A stretch of 64,000 nucleotides of DNA. Source: Sphingobacterium spiritivorum (GTDB lineage: Bacteria; Bacteroidota; Bacteroidia; Sphingobacteriales; Sphingobacteriaceae). Position 1 is the stretch's first letter, and every line of letters starts with the position of its first letter. The notes below the pieces were generated by a model that had not been told where the DNA came from, did not search any database, and saw nothing but the letters and a program-made list of their open reading frames with translations. Shown piece after piece: positions 1 to 9,254 of this stretch. The DNA lies in NCBI RefSeq assembly GCF_016724845.1, contig NZ_CP068082.1, forward strand, positions 124,001 through 188,000. The letters are read 5' to 3'. Both the position numbers and the translations under genes were made by a program.

Positions 1-9
1 TCAAAACTG

Positions 10-648
10 ATGTCGATACATCCCGGATTTCCGTATCCGCTTTACCTTGTTATCTCAGAAGCCGACTGTCAGGGTAAAGATATTCTTCATGTAGCTGAAC
101 AGGCCATACTCGGAGGTGTGGACATTATTCAGCTCCGGGAGAAGTATGCTTCAACTCCCGAATTTATAGAGAAAGCCTTACGGTTGAAAGAAATCACAGA
201 AAAGCATCGGATTCCGCTTATCATCAATGACAATCTAAGAGTTGCTATCGAAGTAAATGCATTTGGTATACATGTCGGCAACAGCGATACTCCGCCTACA
301 GTGATCCGGGATAAATGGCCCGACTGTAGCTGTCTGGGTTATTCTATTGAATACCTCGAGCAATTGGATAATCCTGAAACGGCTACGGCAGATTATCTGG
401 GCATCAGTCCGATATTCGTCACCGACACCAAAACCGACACTGTGACTGAATGGGGACTGGAAGGCATACAACAGATCCGGCAACGCAGTGACAAACCACT
501 GATTGCAATAGGCCATATGAATTTACAGAATATCGCTTCAGTCTTACAGGCTGGAGCAGATGCTATAGCTGTAGTATCTGCAATTTGCGCAGCGTCAGAT
601 CCGAAGCAGGCTGCATACGAACTTAAAAACAAGATTTTAATAGCATGA
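10..648 (+). CDS. thiE: Thiamine phosphate synthase ThiE (first copy)
   Basis: Couples HMP pyrophosphate with thiazole phosphate to give thiamine phosphate in the cytoplasm. The 212-residue TIM barrel has the family motifs in order: QLREK (41-45), IND (72-74), GIHVGNSD (86-93), SPIFVTDTKTD (133-143, phosphate loop and catalytic Lys region), and an unusual IGHM (167-170) where most ThiE proteins have GGI. It keeps the REK triad, so it looks more like a true ThiE than the two other ThiE-superfamily proteins near 38-39 kb. Its ATG overlaps a TGA (bases 8-10), which suggests translational coupling to a gene ending just outside the window; thiM would be usual there, but that is inference. It overlaps thiD by ATGA. 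Confidence 0.93.
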   Translation: MSIHPGFPYPLYLVISEADCQGKDILHVAEQAILGGVDIIQLREKYASTPEFIEKALRLKEITEKHRIPLIINDNLRVAIEVNAFGIHVGNSDTPPTVIRDKWPDCSCLGYSIEYLEQLDNPETATADYLGISPIFVTDTKTDTVTEWGLEGIQQIRQRSDKPLIAIGHMNLQNIASVLQAGADAIAVVSAICAASDPKQAAYELKNKILIA

Positions 649-1481
649 ATACCACATACAACTATATCCCCGTACTCAGTATTGCCGGATTTGACGGAAG
701 TGGCGGTGCCGGCATACAAGCCGATATGAAGACTTTTTCCGCACTCGGATGTTACGCTACCTCTGTCCTGACCGCACTTCCGGTACAAAATACACAGGGA
801 GTACGCAGCATTTATCCAATCCCTGATGTGGCTGTACGTGAGCAGATACAAACTATCCTGGACGACATCTTTCCTAAAGCCATAAAAATAGGAATGGTTC
901 ACACCTCTGAACTGGTTCAGATTATAACAGATACCTTAGGTCTCTATCCTGCTACACCAGTAGTTTTTGATCCGGTCATGGTCGCTACAAGCGGACACAA
1001 GCTGATCGAGGAAAGCACTATCCTTACCCTTGTCGAACAGCTTTTCCCTATCACGACAGTCCTTACACCAAATATGGATGAGGCGGCTATATTAGCCGAA
1101 ATGGAAGTAAAAACACTGGATGATATGTATATCGCCGGTGAAAAAATATTAAAACTTGGCTGTCAGTCGGTATTATTAAAAGGAGGACATTTACAAACCT
1201 CTATGCTGACCTCTCTCTTCTTCGATCAATCGGGATCAGTGCAAACATTCGAATTTGAAAAATTCGAAACTAACAATACGCACGGTTCGGGGTGCACCCT
1301 GTCTTCTGCTATCGCAAGTTATCTGGCCAGAGGAGAAAGTCTGGCTGATGCTGTCAGACTGGGACAGGACTATGTACATCAGGCCATCCTCAACGGGAAA
1401 GACGTACAGACCGGAAAAGGTAACGGCCCTCTCAATCATTTTTTCAACCCTCAAAAACTTATCAAACATGAACTGGTCTGA
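645..1481 (+). CDS. thiD: Hydroxymethylpyrimidine/phosphomethylpyrimidine kinase ThiD
   Basis: Phosphorylates HMP and then HMP-P to the pyrophosphate that ThiE uses. The 278-residue ribokinase-fold protein shows SIAGFDGSGGAGIQADMKTF near the N-terminus (substrate-binding Gly loop), FDPVMVATSGHKL in the middle, LLKGGH, and the anion-hole/catalytic loop THGSGCTLSSA before the C-terminus. Length is normal for the family. The start ATG overlaps the thiE stop by four bases and the 3' end overlaps tenA by 14 bases, so the three genes are probably translated as a coupled unit. Confidence 0.95.
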   Translation: MNTTYNYIPVLSIAGFDGSGGAGIQADMKTFSALGCYATSVLTALPVQNTQGVRSIYPIPDVAVREQIQTILDDIFPKAIKIGMVHTSELVQIITDTLGLYPATPVVFDPVMVATSGHKLIEESTILTLVEQLFPITTVLTPNMDEAAILAEMEVKTLDDMYIAGEKILKLGCQSVLLKGGHLQTSMLTSLFFDQSGSVQTFEFEKFETNNTHGSGCTLSSAIASYLARGESLADAVRLGQDYVHQAILNGKDVQTGKGNGPLNHFFNPQKLIKHELV

Positions 1482-2115
1482 ACAAGCCTGGAAAACAATC
1501 CAGCCGGTCTATACGAATATATTGCAGATGCCTTTTATCACTGAATTAAGGAATGGCACCCTAGCTGTTGAAAAGTTTCAGTTCTATATGGCACAGGATT
1601 CCGCTTATCTGGAACATTTCGGAAGAGCATTATCTCTTATCGGAGCACGAGCAGATCACATACAGGATGCACTGGCCTTTATGCGCTTCGGAGCCAATGC
1701 AATTATTGTTGAAAATGCCCTGCATGAGTCTTATTTTAAAGATTTTGGTGTTACGGAGCGCGGACAGATCCAGCCGGCATGTCATCACTACATTCACTTC
1801 TTGAAAAGTACCGCAGCATTGGATGCAGTCGAAGTAGGAATTGCCGCCTTACTTCCCTGTTTCTGGATTTACAAACAGGTAGGCGATTATATCTATACAC
1901 ATCAACGACAGGAAAATAATCCTTATCAGAAATGGATAGACACCTATGCAGGTGAAGAATTCGGAGAAGAGGTCCGAAAGGCAATCGTAATATGTGACAG
2001 GGTAGCAGCAACAGCAACCATGGACACACGTCTAAAAATGACGGAAGCCTTTGTGACGGCTTCCCGACTGGAATACGACTTTTGGGATGCTGCTTATCAA
2101 CTGAGAAAATGGTAA
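1468..2115 (+). CDS. tenA: Aminopyrimidine aminohydrolase / thiaminase II TenA
   Basis: TenA hydrolyses aminopyrimidine breakdown products of thiamine to HMP, feeding ThiD. The open frame extends upstream to 1255 inside thiD, but ATG 1468 gives a normal 215-residue TenA starting MNWSEQAW, as in the family. The nucleophile is C131 in ALLPCFWIY; D44 (AQDSAYL) and E202 near the C-terminus match other catalytic positions of Bacillus TenA. The protein is all-helical as expected. It is the last gene of the thiE-thiD-tenA group, 14 bases overlapping thiD, and is followed by a hairpin terminator. Because it keeps Cys, it belongs to the TenA_C rather than the TenA_E class. Confidence 0.93.
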   Translation: MNWSEQAWKTIQPVYTNILQMPFITELRNGTLAVEKFQFYMAQDSAYLEHFGRALSLIGARADHIQDALAFMRFGANAIIVENALHESYFKDFGVTERGQIQPACHHYIHFLKSTAALDAVEVGIAALLPCFWIYKQVGDYIYTHQRQENNPYQKWIDTYAGEEFGEEVRKAIVICDRVAATATMDTRLKMTEAFVTASRLEYDFWDAAYQLRKW

Positions 2116-2151
2116 GAGCGTATTTTTCTGATACGCTCTAAATATTTTTTT
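2115..2151 (+). terminator. Intrinsic terminator after tenA
   Basis: The 9-bp inverted repeat AGAGCGTAT/ATACGCTCT (2115-2123 with 2131-2139) has a 7-base loop and is followed by AAATATTTTTTT. It sits between the convergent tenA and cytochrome c peroxidase genes. Confidence 0.8.
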
Positions 2152-2179
2152 AAGAAAGTGATAAACAAATCCGGATTAG

Positions 2180-3322
2180 CTAATCTCTTGGCAACTTATC
2201 CGGTCTGCGCATCTTATAGTCCGTGGCTGTGATGGCATTGAGGAATGCAGCGACATCCTGTATCTCTTCTTTAGTCAGTTTTAAAGGCTTCATCAGCGGA
2301 TCAGTCACCGGGTACATCGGATCTTTGGCCTTCTGCTCGGCAGTGGCACTATTCATCTGCATACCACTATTATACATATTCAGCAATCCTGTGATATCCC
2401 AAAATAATCCATTGTGCATCCAAGGGTTTGTACTCATTACATCCCGCAACGATGGTGTACGAAATTTACCCACATCCTCCGGATTATGTGTTACATGATA
2501 ACGTCCCAGATCTTCATACTTCCGTTTGTAATAAGTCAAACCGATATTATGAAAATCCTCATCTGTAAAATACTGCCCGTTATGGCAATTCATACAACGC
2601 GCTTTGGTTCGGAAAAGATGAAGACCACTGATTTCCTGATCCGAAAGATACTTATATTCGCCATCTAAAAACCGGTCAAACCGGCTTCTCCGGCTGGATA
2701 TGGTATTCTGAAACGCTGCCAGAGACTGAGTAATCATATTGAAAGTAATAACATCTGTTCCGAAAGCCTTTTGAAACAGTTCCCGATAAGCTTTATACTG
2801 CTGAAGTTTGGCCGGAAGCTGAGAAGCATCCATTGCCATTTCATTATATGCCTGAATCGGCCCCAGTACCTGCTCTTCTAACGTAGCGGCTCGTCCGTCC
2901 CAGAAAAAGGTTTTACGGGAATGTGCATTCAGAAGAGAAGGTGTATTGCGGTTGCCGCTCAAATGATCATGTCCTACAGGCACCTGTACTTTATCTGCCC
3001 ATGAGGTTTGCGGATTGTGACAGGAACTACACGATATCTGATTAGAGCCGGACAATATGGGATCGAAAAAAAGATTTTTACCCAGTATCACTTCCGGGCG
3101 TTCCATCATAGCAAAATATCCGGTATCAAAGTTAGGCAGAGATTTGAATTCTTCCCATTTCACCCCCGAATCTATAACAGGTCTCGGCCATTCTCCAACC
3201 GGACGCTGATATAAGGACCGTAAAGAATCCACTCCTATTTGTTCGTGTTGTGAATCAAATCCTTTAAAAGAAAGCAACACTACAAAACCAATTATTAAGC
3301 TCAAGATAATACCAATCCTCAT
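2180..3322 (-). CDS. Di-haem cytochrome c peroxidase (CcpA/MauG family)
   Basis: Periplasmic peroxidase that reduces hydrogen peroxide with electrons from a small c-type donor. The 380-residue protein has an N-terminal hydrophobic segment (about 3-18) that is a signal peptide or anchor, then two haem c motifs: CSSCH (98-102) and CMNCH (243-247). SLLNAHSRKTFFWDGRA between them is typical of the family. An N-terminal stretch (about 35-75) with RPVGEWPRPVIDSGVKWEE is a common addition in Bacteroidota. Some family members are maturases of MauG type, and the sequence alone does not separate these roles. It is divergent from the TonB receptor at 3461 with about 138 bp between, so the two may share a regulator. 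Confidence 0.92.
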   Translation of the reverse strand: MRIGIILSLIIGFVVLLSFKGFDSQHEQIGVDSLRSLYQRPVGEWPRPVIDSGVKWEEFKSLPNFDTGYFAMMERPEVILGKNLFFDPILSGSNQISCSSCHNPQTSWADKVQVPVGHDHLSGNRNTPSLLNAHSRKTFFWDGRAATLEEQVLGPIQAYNEMAMDASQLPAKLQQYKAYRELFQKAFGTDVITFNMITQSLAAFQNTISSRRSRFDRFLDGEYKYLSDQEISGLHLFRTKARCMNCHNGQYFTDEDFHNIGLTYYKRKYEDLGRYHVTHNPEDVGKFRTPSLRDVMSTNPWMHNGLFWDITGLLNMYNSGMQMNSATAEQKAKDPMYPVTDPLMKPLKLTKEEIQDVAAFLNAITATDYKMRRPDKLPRD

Positions 3323-3341
3323 TTTTCGACGTTTCTGGGCA

Positions 3342-3349
3342 CAAAATTA
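3342..3349 (-). promoter_or_regulatory. -7-type promoter element for the peroxidase gene
   Basis: Read on the minus strand this is TAATTTTG, an exact TAnnTTTG Bacteroidota -7 element, 19 bases upstream of the ATG. No convincing TTTG -33 element was found at the usual distance. Confidence 0.5.
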
Positions 3350-3378
3350 ACTTTTTTATTTAGATTTAGTATAAATAA

Positions 3379-3411
3379 TTTGCAACTAATCTGTTTCTTT
3401 GCGTACTTTTG
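3379..3411 (+). promoter_or_regulatory. Bacteroidota sigma-ABfr promoter upstream of TonB receptor
   Basis: TTTG at 3379-3382 and TACTTTTG at 3404-3411 match the -33 TTTG and -7 TAnnTTTG consensus, with 21 bases between. The receptor ATG is about 50 bases downstream. Confidence 0.65.
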
Positions 3412-3460
3412 CCGTCTATTTAGATTAATTTAAAATAGAGGTTAACCCAAACTTTTCTGT

Positions 3461-6247
3461 ATGTTTCGTTTTCTGCCTATATATTTGTTCTTTGTACTTG
3501 AGGTCATCTCCGTTATAGGAACGCCAAATAAATTGTACGCACAACAAAAGACAATAAAAGGTACACTAACTGACGAACAATCCAAACCACTCGCTTTTGC
3601 CAATATACAGATTTTAGAAATTGGACTGGATACACGTTCTGATGAGAAAGGATCATACAGTATTCAGTTAAACGGAGCAATCCCTTCCAGTTATACCATC
3701 CGGTTTTCATTCTTAGGAAAGAAGACCATTGAACGGGAGTACAACTTCAATAACATAAGTACAATTCCCCCAGTTACTCTATATAACAATAGTCTGGCTT
3801 TAGAGGAAGTATCTGTGCAGGCTACTAAAGGATCTCAGAGTAATTCCTCTCTCCTCATTGACAGAGATATGATTGAGCGGTATCCATCGTTGAGTCTGAA
3901 CGATCTGCTCAACTTATTACCCAACAGGAAAGTCTCTGCCCCATCTGTACAGGAGATGCAGAACATAACTTTGAGAGGAGCATTTGAAGAAACCTCGGGT
4001 CGATTTAGAAATGTGCACGGGATGAGCAATGCTTTCGGTGTCGCCATTATTATGGATGATATTGCGATGAGTAACAATGCAAATATGCAAAGCAGAAATC
4101 CAGGTATTTTTGGATTGAGCGGTTCTAACCTGGCGGTATCACAATCCGAATACAACCTGACCGGAAATCGCGCTGCTACGGCAACCAGCTACAGCGGAGA
4201 GAGCAGTTTTGGAGGAATAGATTTAAGACAAATACCGACAGAGAATATCGAACGTATAGAAGTTATCTCCGGTGTTGCTCCGGTACGCTATGGAGATATA
4301 TCTGATGGGGCAATTATTATTGAGAGACAAGCCGGTAAAACTCCAGCGTTTGTTCGTCTTCAAAGCAGAAATAATGCGACCTCATATGGTTTTTCCAAAG
4401 GATTCAGTCTGAGTCCTGCTTTAGGTGATCTAAATGTGGATATGGGATATGTCAATTCCTTTGCAGACAACCGCGATAAGATCAAACAGTATCGCAGAAT
4501 TAACGGTACTGTAATCTGGACGACCAGATTCGGGAATAAAAAACAATGGAAACATACTCTGCAGGGCACGTACAACAAAGTGCTGGATGGAGTAGCCAAA
4601 GATGAAGATGATACGCAATCTACTATAGTAAAATATGGCAACTGGAACTTTAATGCATCAAGCAGAACCAGTTATCAGATTAATAACAGTTTTTTCAAAC
4701 GTTTTGGATTAAATTTAGGCGTTAGCACAGCTCATCAGCAATCTTATAAAGAGTATTATTACAATGACGCTTTTGTACTTTATACAGACGCGTTACAAAC
4801 TGGAATCGTAGAAGGAAATTATGACAAAGGTCAATATACTGCTGTTGACCATGTGGATGGAAGGCCCTTAAATCTAACCGGTAGATTAGAAACCAATGCG
4901 GTTTGGAAGATTGGGAACTTAACACACAACATCAATTTTGGTGTCAATGCGGATTATTCTATAAATAATGGAAAAGGAAGACTGGCTGACCCCAGCAGAC
5001 CCAATAAAGGCTTAAGCCTTAATACAGAAAGGTATTACGACTTCTCTCTCCTTACGCCTGTAAAGAATTTAGGACTATATCTTGAAGATCAGTTCAAAGC
5101 ATCCGTTTTTGGCAATCCGCTTGCTGTATCAGCCGGAGTAAGATGGGATACACAAAATGGTCATCAATCCTTTTCACCCCGCACAAATATCAGTTACAGA
5201 CCCAGCAAAGATCTACAGCTTGGCCTTGCTTATGGATTATCTTTTAAAGCTCCAAGTCTCGCCCATCTCTACCCTGGACCGGTATTTACCGAATACCTGT
5301 TATTGAATGCATACAACGGAAAACAAGCTGAAAGTACATCGAGAATCTATGTCCACCGGTATGATCCGCCAAGTGAACAATTAAAAGCTCAGTATTCGCA
5401 AACATTAGAAGGGTCAGCAATGTGGAATAAATACAACCACTCCGTTCGTGTAAATGCCTTTTTGAAACAAAACAGAAATGGAATAAATACCATATCTAAC
5501 CGTGAAAGATTAATGTTACCGGTCTATGAAGCAACTCCTGTCACAGGAAGCAAGCCATTAGTGGAAGTAGTTGGAGAGAAAGTCTATATGCTTAATAAAA
5601 GAACACTTCAAAACTCACTAAGCACAGATAATTACGGGTTTGAAGTATTATACAGTTCTCCAAAGATTGAAGCACTCTACACATCTGTAAATATTGCAGG
5701 AGGTCTGACTAAAGCGACCTCAAAAAGTAATTCAAAATATGAAGAGAGTTTCAATAGTTCAGGTTCTGATCCAAAGGATGTAACGCTCGGAATTTTTGAT
5801 CCGCTTAAAAATAACAGCTACCTCAGCAACGCTCGTATCGGTACAACAACACATTTTCCAAAATTACGCCTTATTGTACAAATAATGGCTGATTTTCAAC
5901 TCCTTAATTATTCTTCACTTACAGATATCCAATACTATCCGATCGCATACTACACCAGAGATCTGACCTACTATGAGGTGACAAAATATGATCCTCAAAA
6001 CCCTGCACATCTGTATTTGTATGAACAAAGACTGAAAAAAATGAAAGATTACAATAGTGAAAACGATGGTATCTTCTGCAATTTCAATCTTAGTATGGCT
6101 AAAGAAATCAATAAAAACTTACGTCTGTCTTTTAATGTATACAACTTCTTAGATTATCAGCCCAGATATTATATAGTTCAAAACACTACCGTGAAAACAC
6201 CTAATTCTTCACCTAATTATGGCGCACAGATTACCTATAAATTTTAA
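3461..6247 (+). CDS. TonB-dependent receptor with carboxypeptidase-regulatory domain
   Basis: Outer-membrane active transporter driven by TonB. The 928-residue protein has a signal peptide (to about residue 27, before AQQKTIKG), a CarboxypepD_reg-like beta-sandwich (about 32-115), a plug (about 120-290, including IERIEVISGVAPVRYGDISDGAI) and a beta-barrel ending in ITYKF with terminal Phe. It is not of the longer SusC type and has no SusD partner. It is followed after 17 bp by a lipoprotein and then a barrel protein, an arrangement that suggests uptake of one ligand by a three-part machine. The ligand is unknown; the divergent haem peroxidase makes iron or haem one possibility only. Confidence 0.92.
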   Translation: MFRFLPIYLFFVLEVISVIGTPNKLYAQQKTIKGTLTDEQSKPLAFANIQILEIGLDTRSDEKGSYSIQLNGAIPSSYTIRFSFLGKKTIEREYNFNNISTIPPVTLYNNSLALEEVSVQATKGSQSNSSLLIDRDMIERYPSLSLNDLLNLLPNRKVSAPSVQEMQNITLRGAFEETSGRFRNVHGMSNAFGVAIIMDDIAMSNNANMQSRNPGIFGLSGSNLAVSQSEYNLTGNRAATATSYSGESSFGGIDLRQIPTENIERIEVISGVAPVRYGDISDGAIIIERQAGKTPAFVRLQSRNNATSYGFSKGFSLSPALGDLNVDMGYVNSFADNRDKIKQYRRINGTVIWTTRFGNKKQWKHTLQGTYNKVLDGVAKDEDDTQSTIVKYGNWNFNASSRTSYQINNSFFKRFGLNLGVSTAHQQSYKEYYYNDAFVLYTDALQTGIVEGNYDKGQYTAVDHVDGRPLNLTGRLETNAVWKIGNLTHNINFGVNADYSINNGKGRLADPSRPNKGLSLNTERYYDFSLLTPVKNLGLYLEDQFKASVFGNPLAVSAGVRWDTQNGHQSFSPRTNISYRPSKDLQLGLAYGLSFKAPSLAHLYPGPVFTEYLLLNAYNGKQAESTSRIYVHRYDPPSEQLKAQYSQTLEGSAMWNKYNHSVRVNAFLKQNRNGINTISNRERLMLPVYEATPVTGSKPLVEVVGEKVYMLNKRTLQNSLSTDNYGFEVLYSSPKIEALYTSVNIAGGLTKATSKSNSKYEESFNSSGSDPKDVTLGIFDPLKNNSYLSNARIGTTTHFPKLRLIVQIMADFQLLNYSSLTDIQYYPIAYYTRDLTYYEVTKYDPQNPAHLYLYEQRLKKMKDYNSENDGIFCNFNLSMAKEINKNLRLSFNVYNFLDYQPRYYIVQNTTVKTPNSSPNYGAQITYKF

Positions 6248-6264
6248 CACTATATTTTATTAAC

Positions 6265-7578
6265 ATGAAAAAAATACTTTACCTTTTCATCCTACTACTC
6301 CCGTTTGCGGCATGTAAAAAGGAAACTCCGGATGTTGCAACAATAGATGTTGATTTAAAGATCAATTATTCCAATACTGATTTTCAAAAAACCTTTCCTT
6401 TGAAAAATATTCAGATAACATTAAGAAATCTGTCTACAAATGTTGTCACAAAATATGTTGCAAACGGAAGTACTTTTCAGATTGCCGGATTAGCACCGGG
6501 ATCATATGACATAGATGCATCTGTAACTATTCCCAGACAAGAGTACACTACCCTTGCCGGAGAAGATCCCGGAACAGACATTACATTTAATGCATCCAAT
6601 AAAAGAGTATCTCTGATAAACACTACATCACTTGAATTTAATTTGATTGCTGGTCAGACAGGCTCATTTGTACTCAAACAAATCTATTATGCAGGATCAG
6701 ATAACAAGGAAGGTGCGCTGTACAGAGATCAGTTTATAGAAATATACAACAATACAGATCAGGTTCTTTATGCTGACAGTCTTTATTTTGGTCGTTTGTA
6801 TGGAAGACAGAGTACCAGAGCAGCTACGACTCATATACAGGCCAATGGTCAGCATGACTGGAGCAAATCTCTTAACATGACTGTAGGAAATGCTGCTAAT
6901 ACAGATTATGTATATGGTCGTGATTTATTTATGGTTCCGGGAACAGGGAAAAGTTATCCGGTACAACCCGGTCAAAGCATTATTATTGCGCAAAACGCTC
7001 TGAACCATAAAATTCCTTTTATAGGAGCAGATGGTAAAGAAGTTCCGATTAAAAAACCTGAATTAACAGTTGACCTGAGCGGTGCAAATTTTGAAGTATA
7101 TTATGGTAAACTTCCGGGTGTAAATCCTTTACCATCCGATATTGACAACCCTTCTGTGCCTAATGTTGATATTATTGATTATGAAGCGCGTGACTGGATC
7201 CTGGACAGTCCGGGAAGAGATTCTTATTTTATATTTAAAGGACAGACACGCCAGGCGGTAGAAGCGCTGAAAAGCTACTATGAACCCACTTTAGTCGCTC
7301 CGTCAGCAAGTGCAAAAACATACAGACAGATCCCGTCAGCATGGTTAATGGATGCAGTAGAAGTTCAACCCAATCTACCGGATAGCCGTATACCTAAAAA
7401 ATTACTTCCTGCATTTGATTCAGGATATACATTCGCAACAGATGGTTCTTATTCTTCACAATCTGTTATGCGCAAAACAGCGACTACTGTTTCTGGCAGA
7501 AGAGTATTGAAAGATACAAATAACTCAACTGAAGATTTTACAGTAATAAAAGCAAACCCAAGAGGATTTGCAGACTAA
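6265..7578 (+). CDS. DUF4876-type lipoprotein
   Basis: Predicted surface or periplasmic lipoprotein of 437 residues. The lipobox is FAAC with acylated C17, followed by KKE. Residues about 24-125 look like a small beta-sandwich of the kind found in peptidase-associated or Cna-B-like domains (PLKNIQITLRNL, FQIAGLAPGSYDIDAS). From about 135 there is QFIEIYNNTDQVLYADSLYF, which resembles a lamin-tail-domain strand pattern. From memory this architecture corresponds to the family called DUF4876, which is usually encoded next to TonB receptors; I cannot check this here. It lies 17 bp after the receptor and is likely cotranscribed and functionally paired with it. Confidence 0.75.
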   Translation: MKKILYLFILLLPFAACKKETPDVATIDVDLKINYSNTDFQKTFPLKNIQITLRNLSTNVVTKYVANGSTFQIAGLAPGSYDIDASVTIPRQEYTTLAGEDPGTDITFNASNKRVSLINTTSLEFNLIAGQTGSFVLKQIYYAGSDNKEGALYRDQFIEIYNNTDQVLYADSLYFGRLYGRQSTRAATTHIQANGQHDWSKSLNMTVGNAANTDYVYGRDLFMVPGTGKSYPVQPGQSIIIAQNALNHKIPFIGADGKEVPIKKPELTVDLSGANFEVYYGKLPGVNPLPSDIDNPSVPNVDIIDYEARDWILDSPGRDSYFIFKGQTRQAVEALKSYYEPTLVAPSASAKTYRQIPSAWLMDAVEVQPNLPDSRIPKKLLPAFDSGYTFATDGSYSSQSVMRKTATTVSGRRVLKDTNNSTEDFTVIKANPRGFAD

Positions 7579-7584
7579 TAACTG

Positions 7585-7610
7585 AGCGTGTCTTTTTACA
7601 AAGACACGCT
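7585..7610 (+). terminator. Hairpin inside the receptor operon (attenuator-like)
   Basis: AGCGTGTCTTT pairs with AAAGACACGCT around a 4-base loop and is followed by a pyrimidine-rich TTCTATTCTTTTC. It lies between the lipoprotein and barrel genes, so it may give partial termination or mark a 3' end. Confidence 0.55.
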
Positions 7611-7630
7611 TTCTATTCTTTTCTATTCAA

Positions 7631-9187
7631 ATGAAAGCATACATAAAGTATTTCTATTTAGGCCTGATAGTTTTTCTTCCCTCTCACAGAATTGTGGCTC
7701 AGGAAAATACTGCTTTTGACAGTATATCCAACATTAGCTACTCAACACATTCGGTATATATGAGAAGTTATCAGATGGCCACCAAAAACAGTGTATGGAT
7801 GTCAAAAGAAGTAAAGAATAACTTTAATCAGATCCTGATTGCCGGCAATTATAATACCGGGGATTTTATTGCTTCACAGGATGCAACCAAGCTCAGAAAA
7901 CTGCAAGTACAAACTGAAGGAAAAACAGAATGGAGAGGAACTCAGCTTTGGGGTAAATTTGCCTATTCCAAACAAATGGAAGACAGCACAAGATTAAGAC
8001 ATCAGACAAGGTGGAATGAGGACGCTCCTGTTTATTACGGCTCTTTAAAAAACAATTATTATGAGCGGGATACCTACAAGTTAGATGCAGGAATTCAGCA
8101 CAATTTTTTCAACAACCGTGTTCCTGTGACATTAGATCTCGATTACCGGGTAGGAAATAATTTTTCAAACAATGATCCCAGAGGAGATGTCAAAGATCAC
8201 AATTTCAACACCGCACTATCGGTAGGTTATCAAACTGAAAAATGGATCTACCACTTAAGAGGCTTGTACGGATATGGAAGAGAACGTGTAAATGTTGCAT
8301 TTAAAAATAGTAAATACACTGAAAATACAGCAGATCCGCTATACGTAAATTGGTTTATGAATGGATATGGAAATGCTATTGAACGTATTAAAGAGATCAA
8401 TTACAATAATGACCTAAAAAGACATGGTATCAGTGTCCATATACGTCATCAGTTAAACAAAGAGCAGCGTCTTTATGTTAATCTTGCAACCATTCAGGAA
8501 GAACAGTTTTTTAAACAATACAATATTTCAGTATTAACCTATATCCCAATGAATAAATATAAAAGGGATAGTTATACTGCTTCTGCATTGTGGATATTAG
8601 AAAAAGACCTGAATCATCAGACAGCTGTCGGATTAGAAGGAGGAATTATAGACGGGCGGGATTTTAACTATGATCTGATGAAGAATAATTATCTGTATCG
8701 TCAGGAATACGTAAAAGCAGATGTTACACAAGTATGGAGAAACTATCAGTTCAATGGAATAATAGGTTATCAGTCTGAAGATAAAAAAGAAGGATTAACA
8801 GGAAACCACATCTCAATCTCCACAATGACTGCAGGATTGGGAGCTAAAAGAACATTTAGCTTAACGAAACCAACAGATTTAATTGGATCTCTGCGTATAA
8901 GACATAAGCTACCGATAACGCAGGAATTACTTCTACCTGTCACCAATTCAGGTGTATTTGCAAAAACTTTAATATACCATGACTATCTGTATAATGCCTC
9001 CTCTTCAACTGAAGTTGGCACTTCATGGGGTGTTAATATTAACAAAATTAAACGTACAGCGTGGCGCTTCTCTTTTGACATTGACTACGAGATGAGAAAT
9101 AAGCTACCTTCCTATTCCTTTGATCCTCTTTCTGTACCCGGAAATAACAGAACAAGGTTAGGTGCACAAATTGCTTATTTATTCTGA
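7631..9187 (+). CDS. Outer-membrane beta-barrel protein (DUF6850-like)
   Basis: A 518-residue protein with a signal peptide (about 1-23, ending IVAQ), then repeated amphipathic strands rich in Tyr, Asn and Trp, ending in GAQIAYLF with the terminal Phe expected of outer-membrane barrels. No plug or enzymatic motif is visible. I associate it from memory with the family called DUF6850, found beside DUF4876 and TonB receptors. It is the third gene of the set, 52 bp after the lipoprotein, with a hairpin between. A role as accessory barrel of the uptake unit is inferred from context only. Confidence 0.7.
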   Translation: MKAYIKYFYLGLIVFLPSHRIVAQENTAFDSISNISYSTHSVYMRSYQMATKNSVWMSKEVKNNFNQILIAGNYNTGDFIASQDATKLRKLQVQTEGKTEWRGTQLWGKFAYSKQMEDSTRLRHQTRWNEDAPVYYGSLKNNYYERDTYKLDAGIQHNFFNNRVPVTLDLDYRVGNNFSNNDPRGDVKDHNFNTALSVGYQTEKWIYHLRGLYGYGRERVNVAFKNSKYTENTADPLYVNWFMNGYGNAIERIKEINYNNDLKRHGISVHIRHQLNKEQRLYVNLATIQEEQFFKQYNISVLTYIPMNKYKRDSYTASALWILEKDLNHQTAVGLEGGIIDGRDFNYDLMKNNYLYRQEYVKADVTQVWRNYQFNGIIGYQSEDKKEGLTGNHISISTMTAGLGAKRTFSLTKPTDLIGSLRIRHKLPITQELLLPVTNSGVFAKTLIYHDYLYNASSSTEVGTSWGVNINKIKRTAWRFSFDIDYEMRNKLPSYSFDPLSVPGNNRTRLGAQIAYLF

Positions 9188-9206
9188 TAATGTTTAACAA
9201 AAAAAA

Positions 9207-9235
9207 GACCTGCAGTTTGCTTGCAGATCCTTTTT
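9207..9235. terminator. Bidirectional terminator between barrel and M1 peptidase genes
   Basis: GACCTGCA (9207-9214) pairs with TGCAGATC (9222-9229), flanked by an A-run upstream and TTTTT at 9231-9235. It therefore reads as a terminator on either strand, between convergent genes. Confidence 0.7.
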
Positions 9236-9254
9236 CACTTTAGAAAAATCTCCG

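Noticed and set aside
393..902. 169-codon frame on the minus strand
   Set aside because: It lies wholly under thiE and thiD, which have clear family motifs; its translation has no recognisable features.
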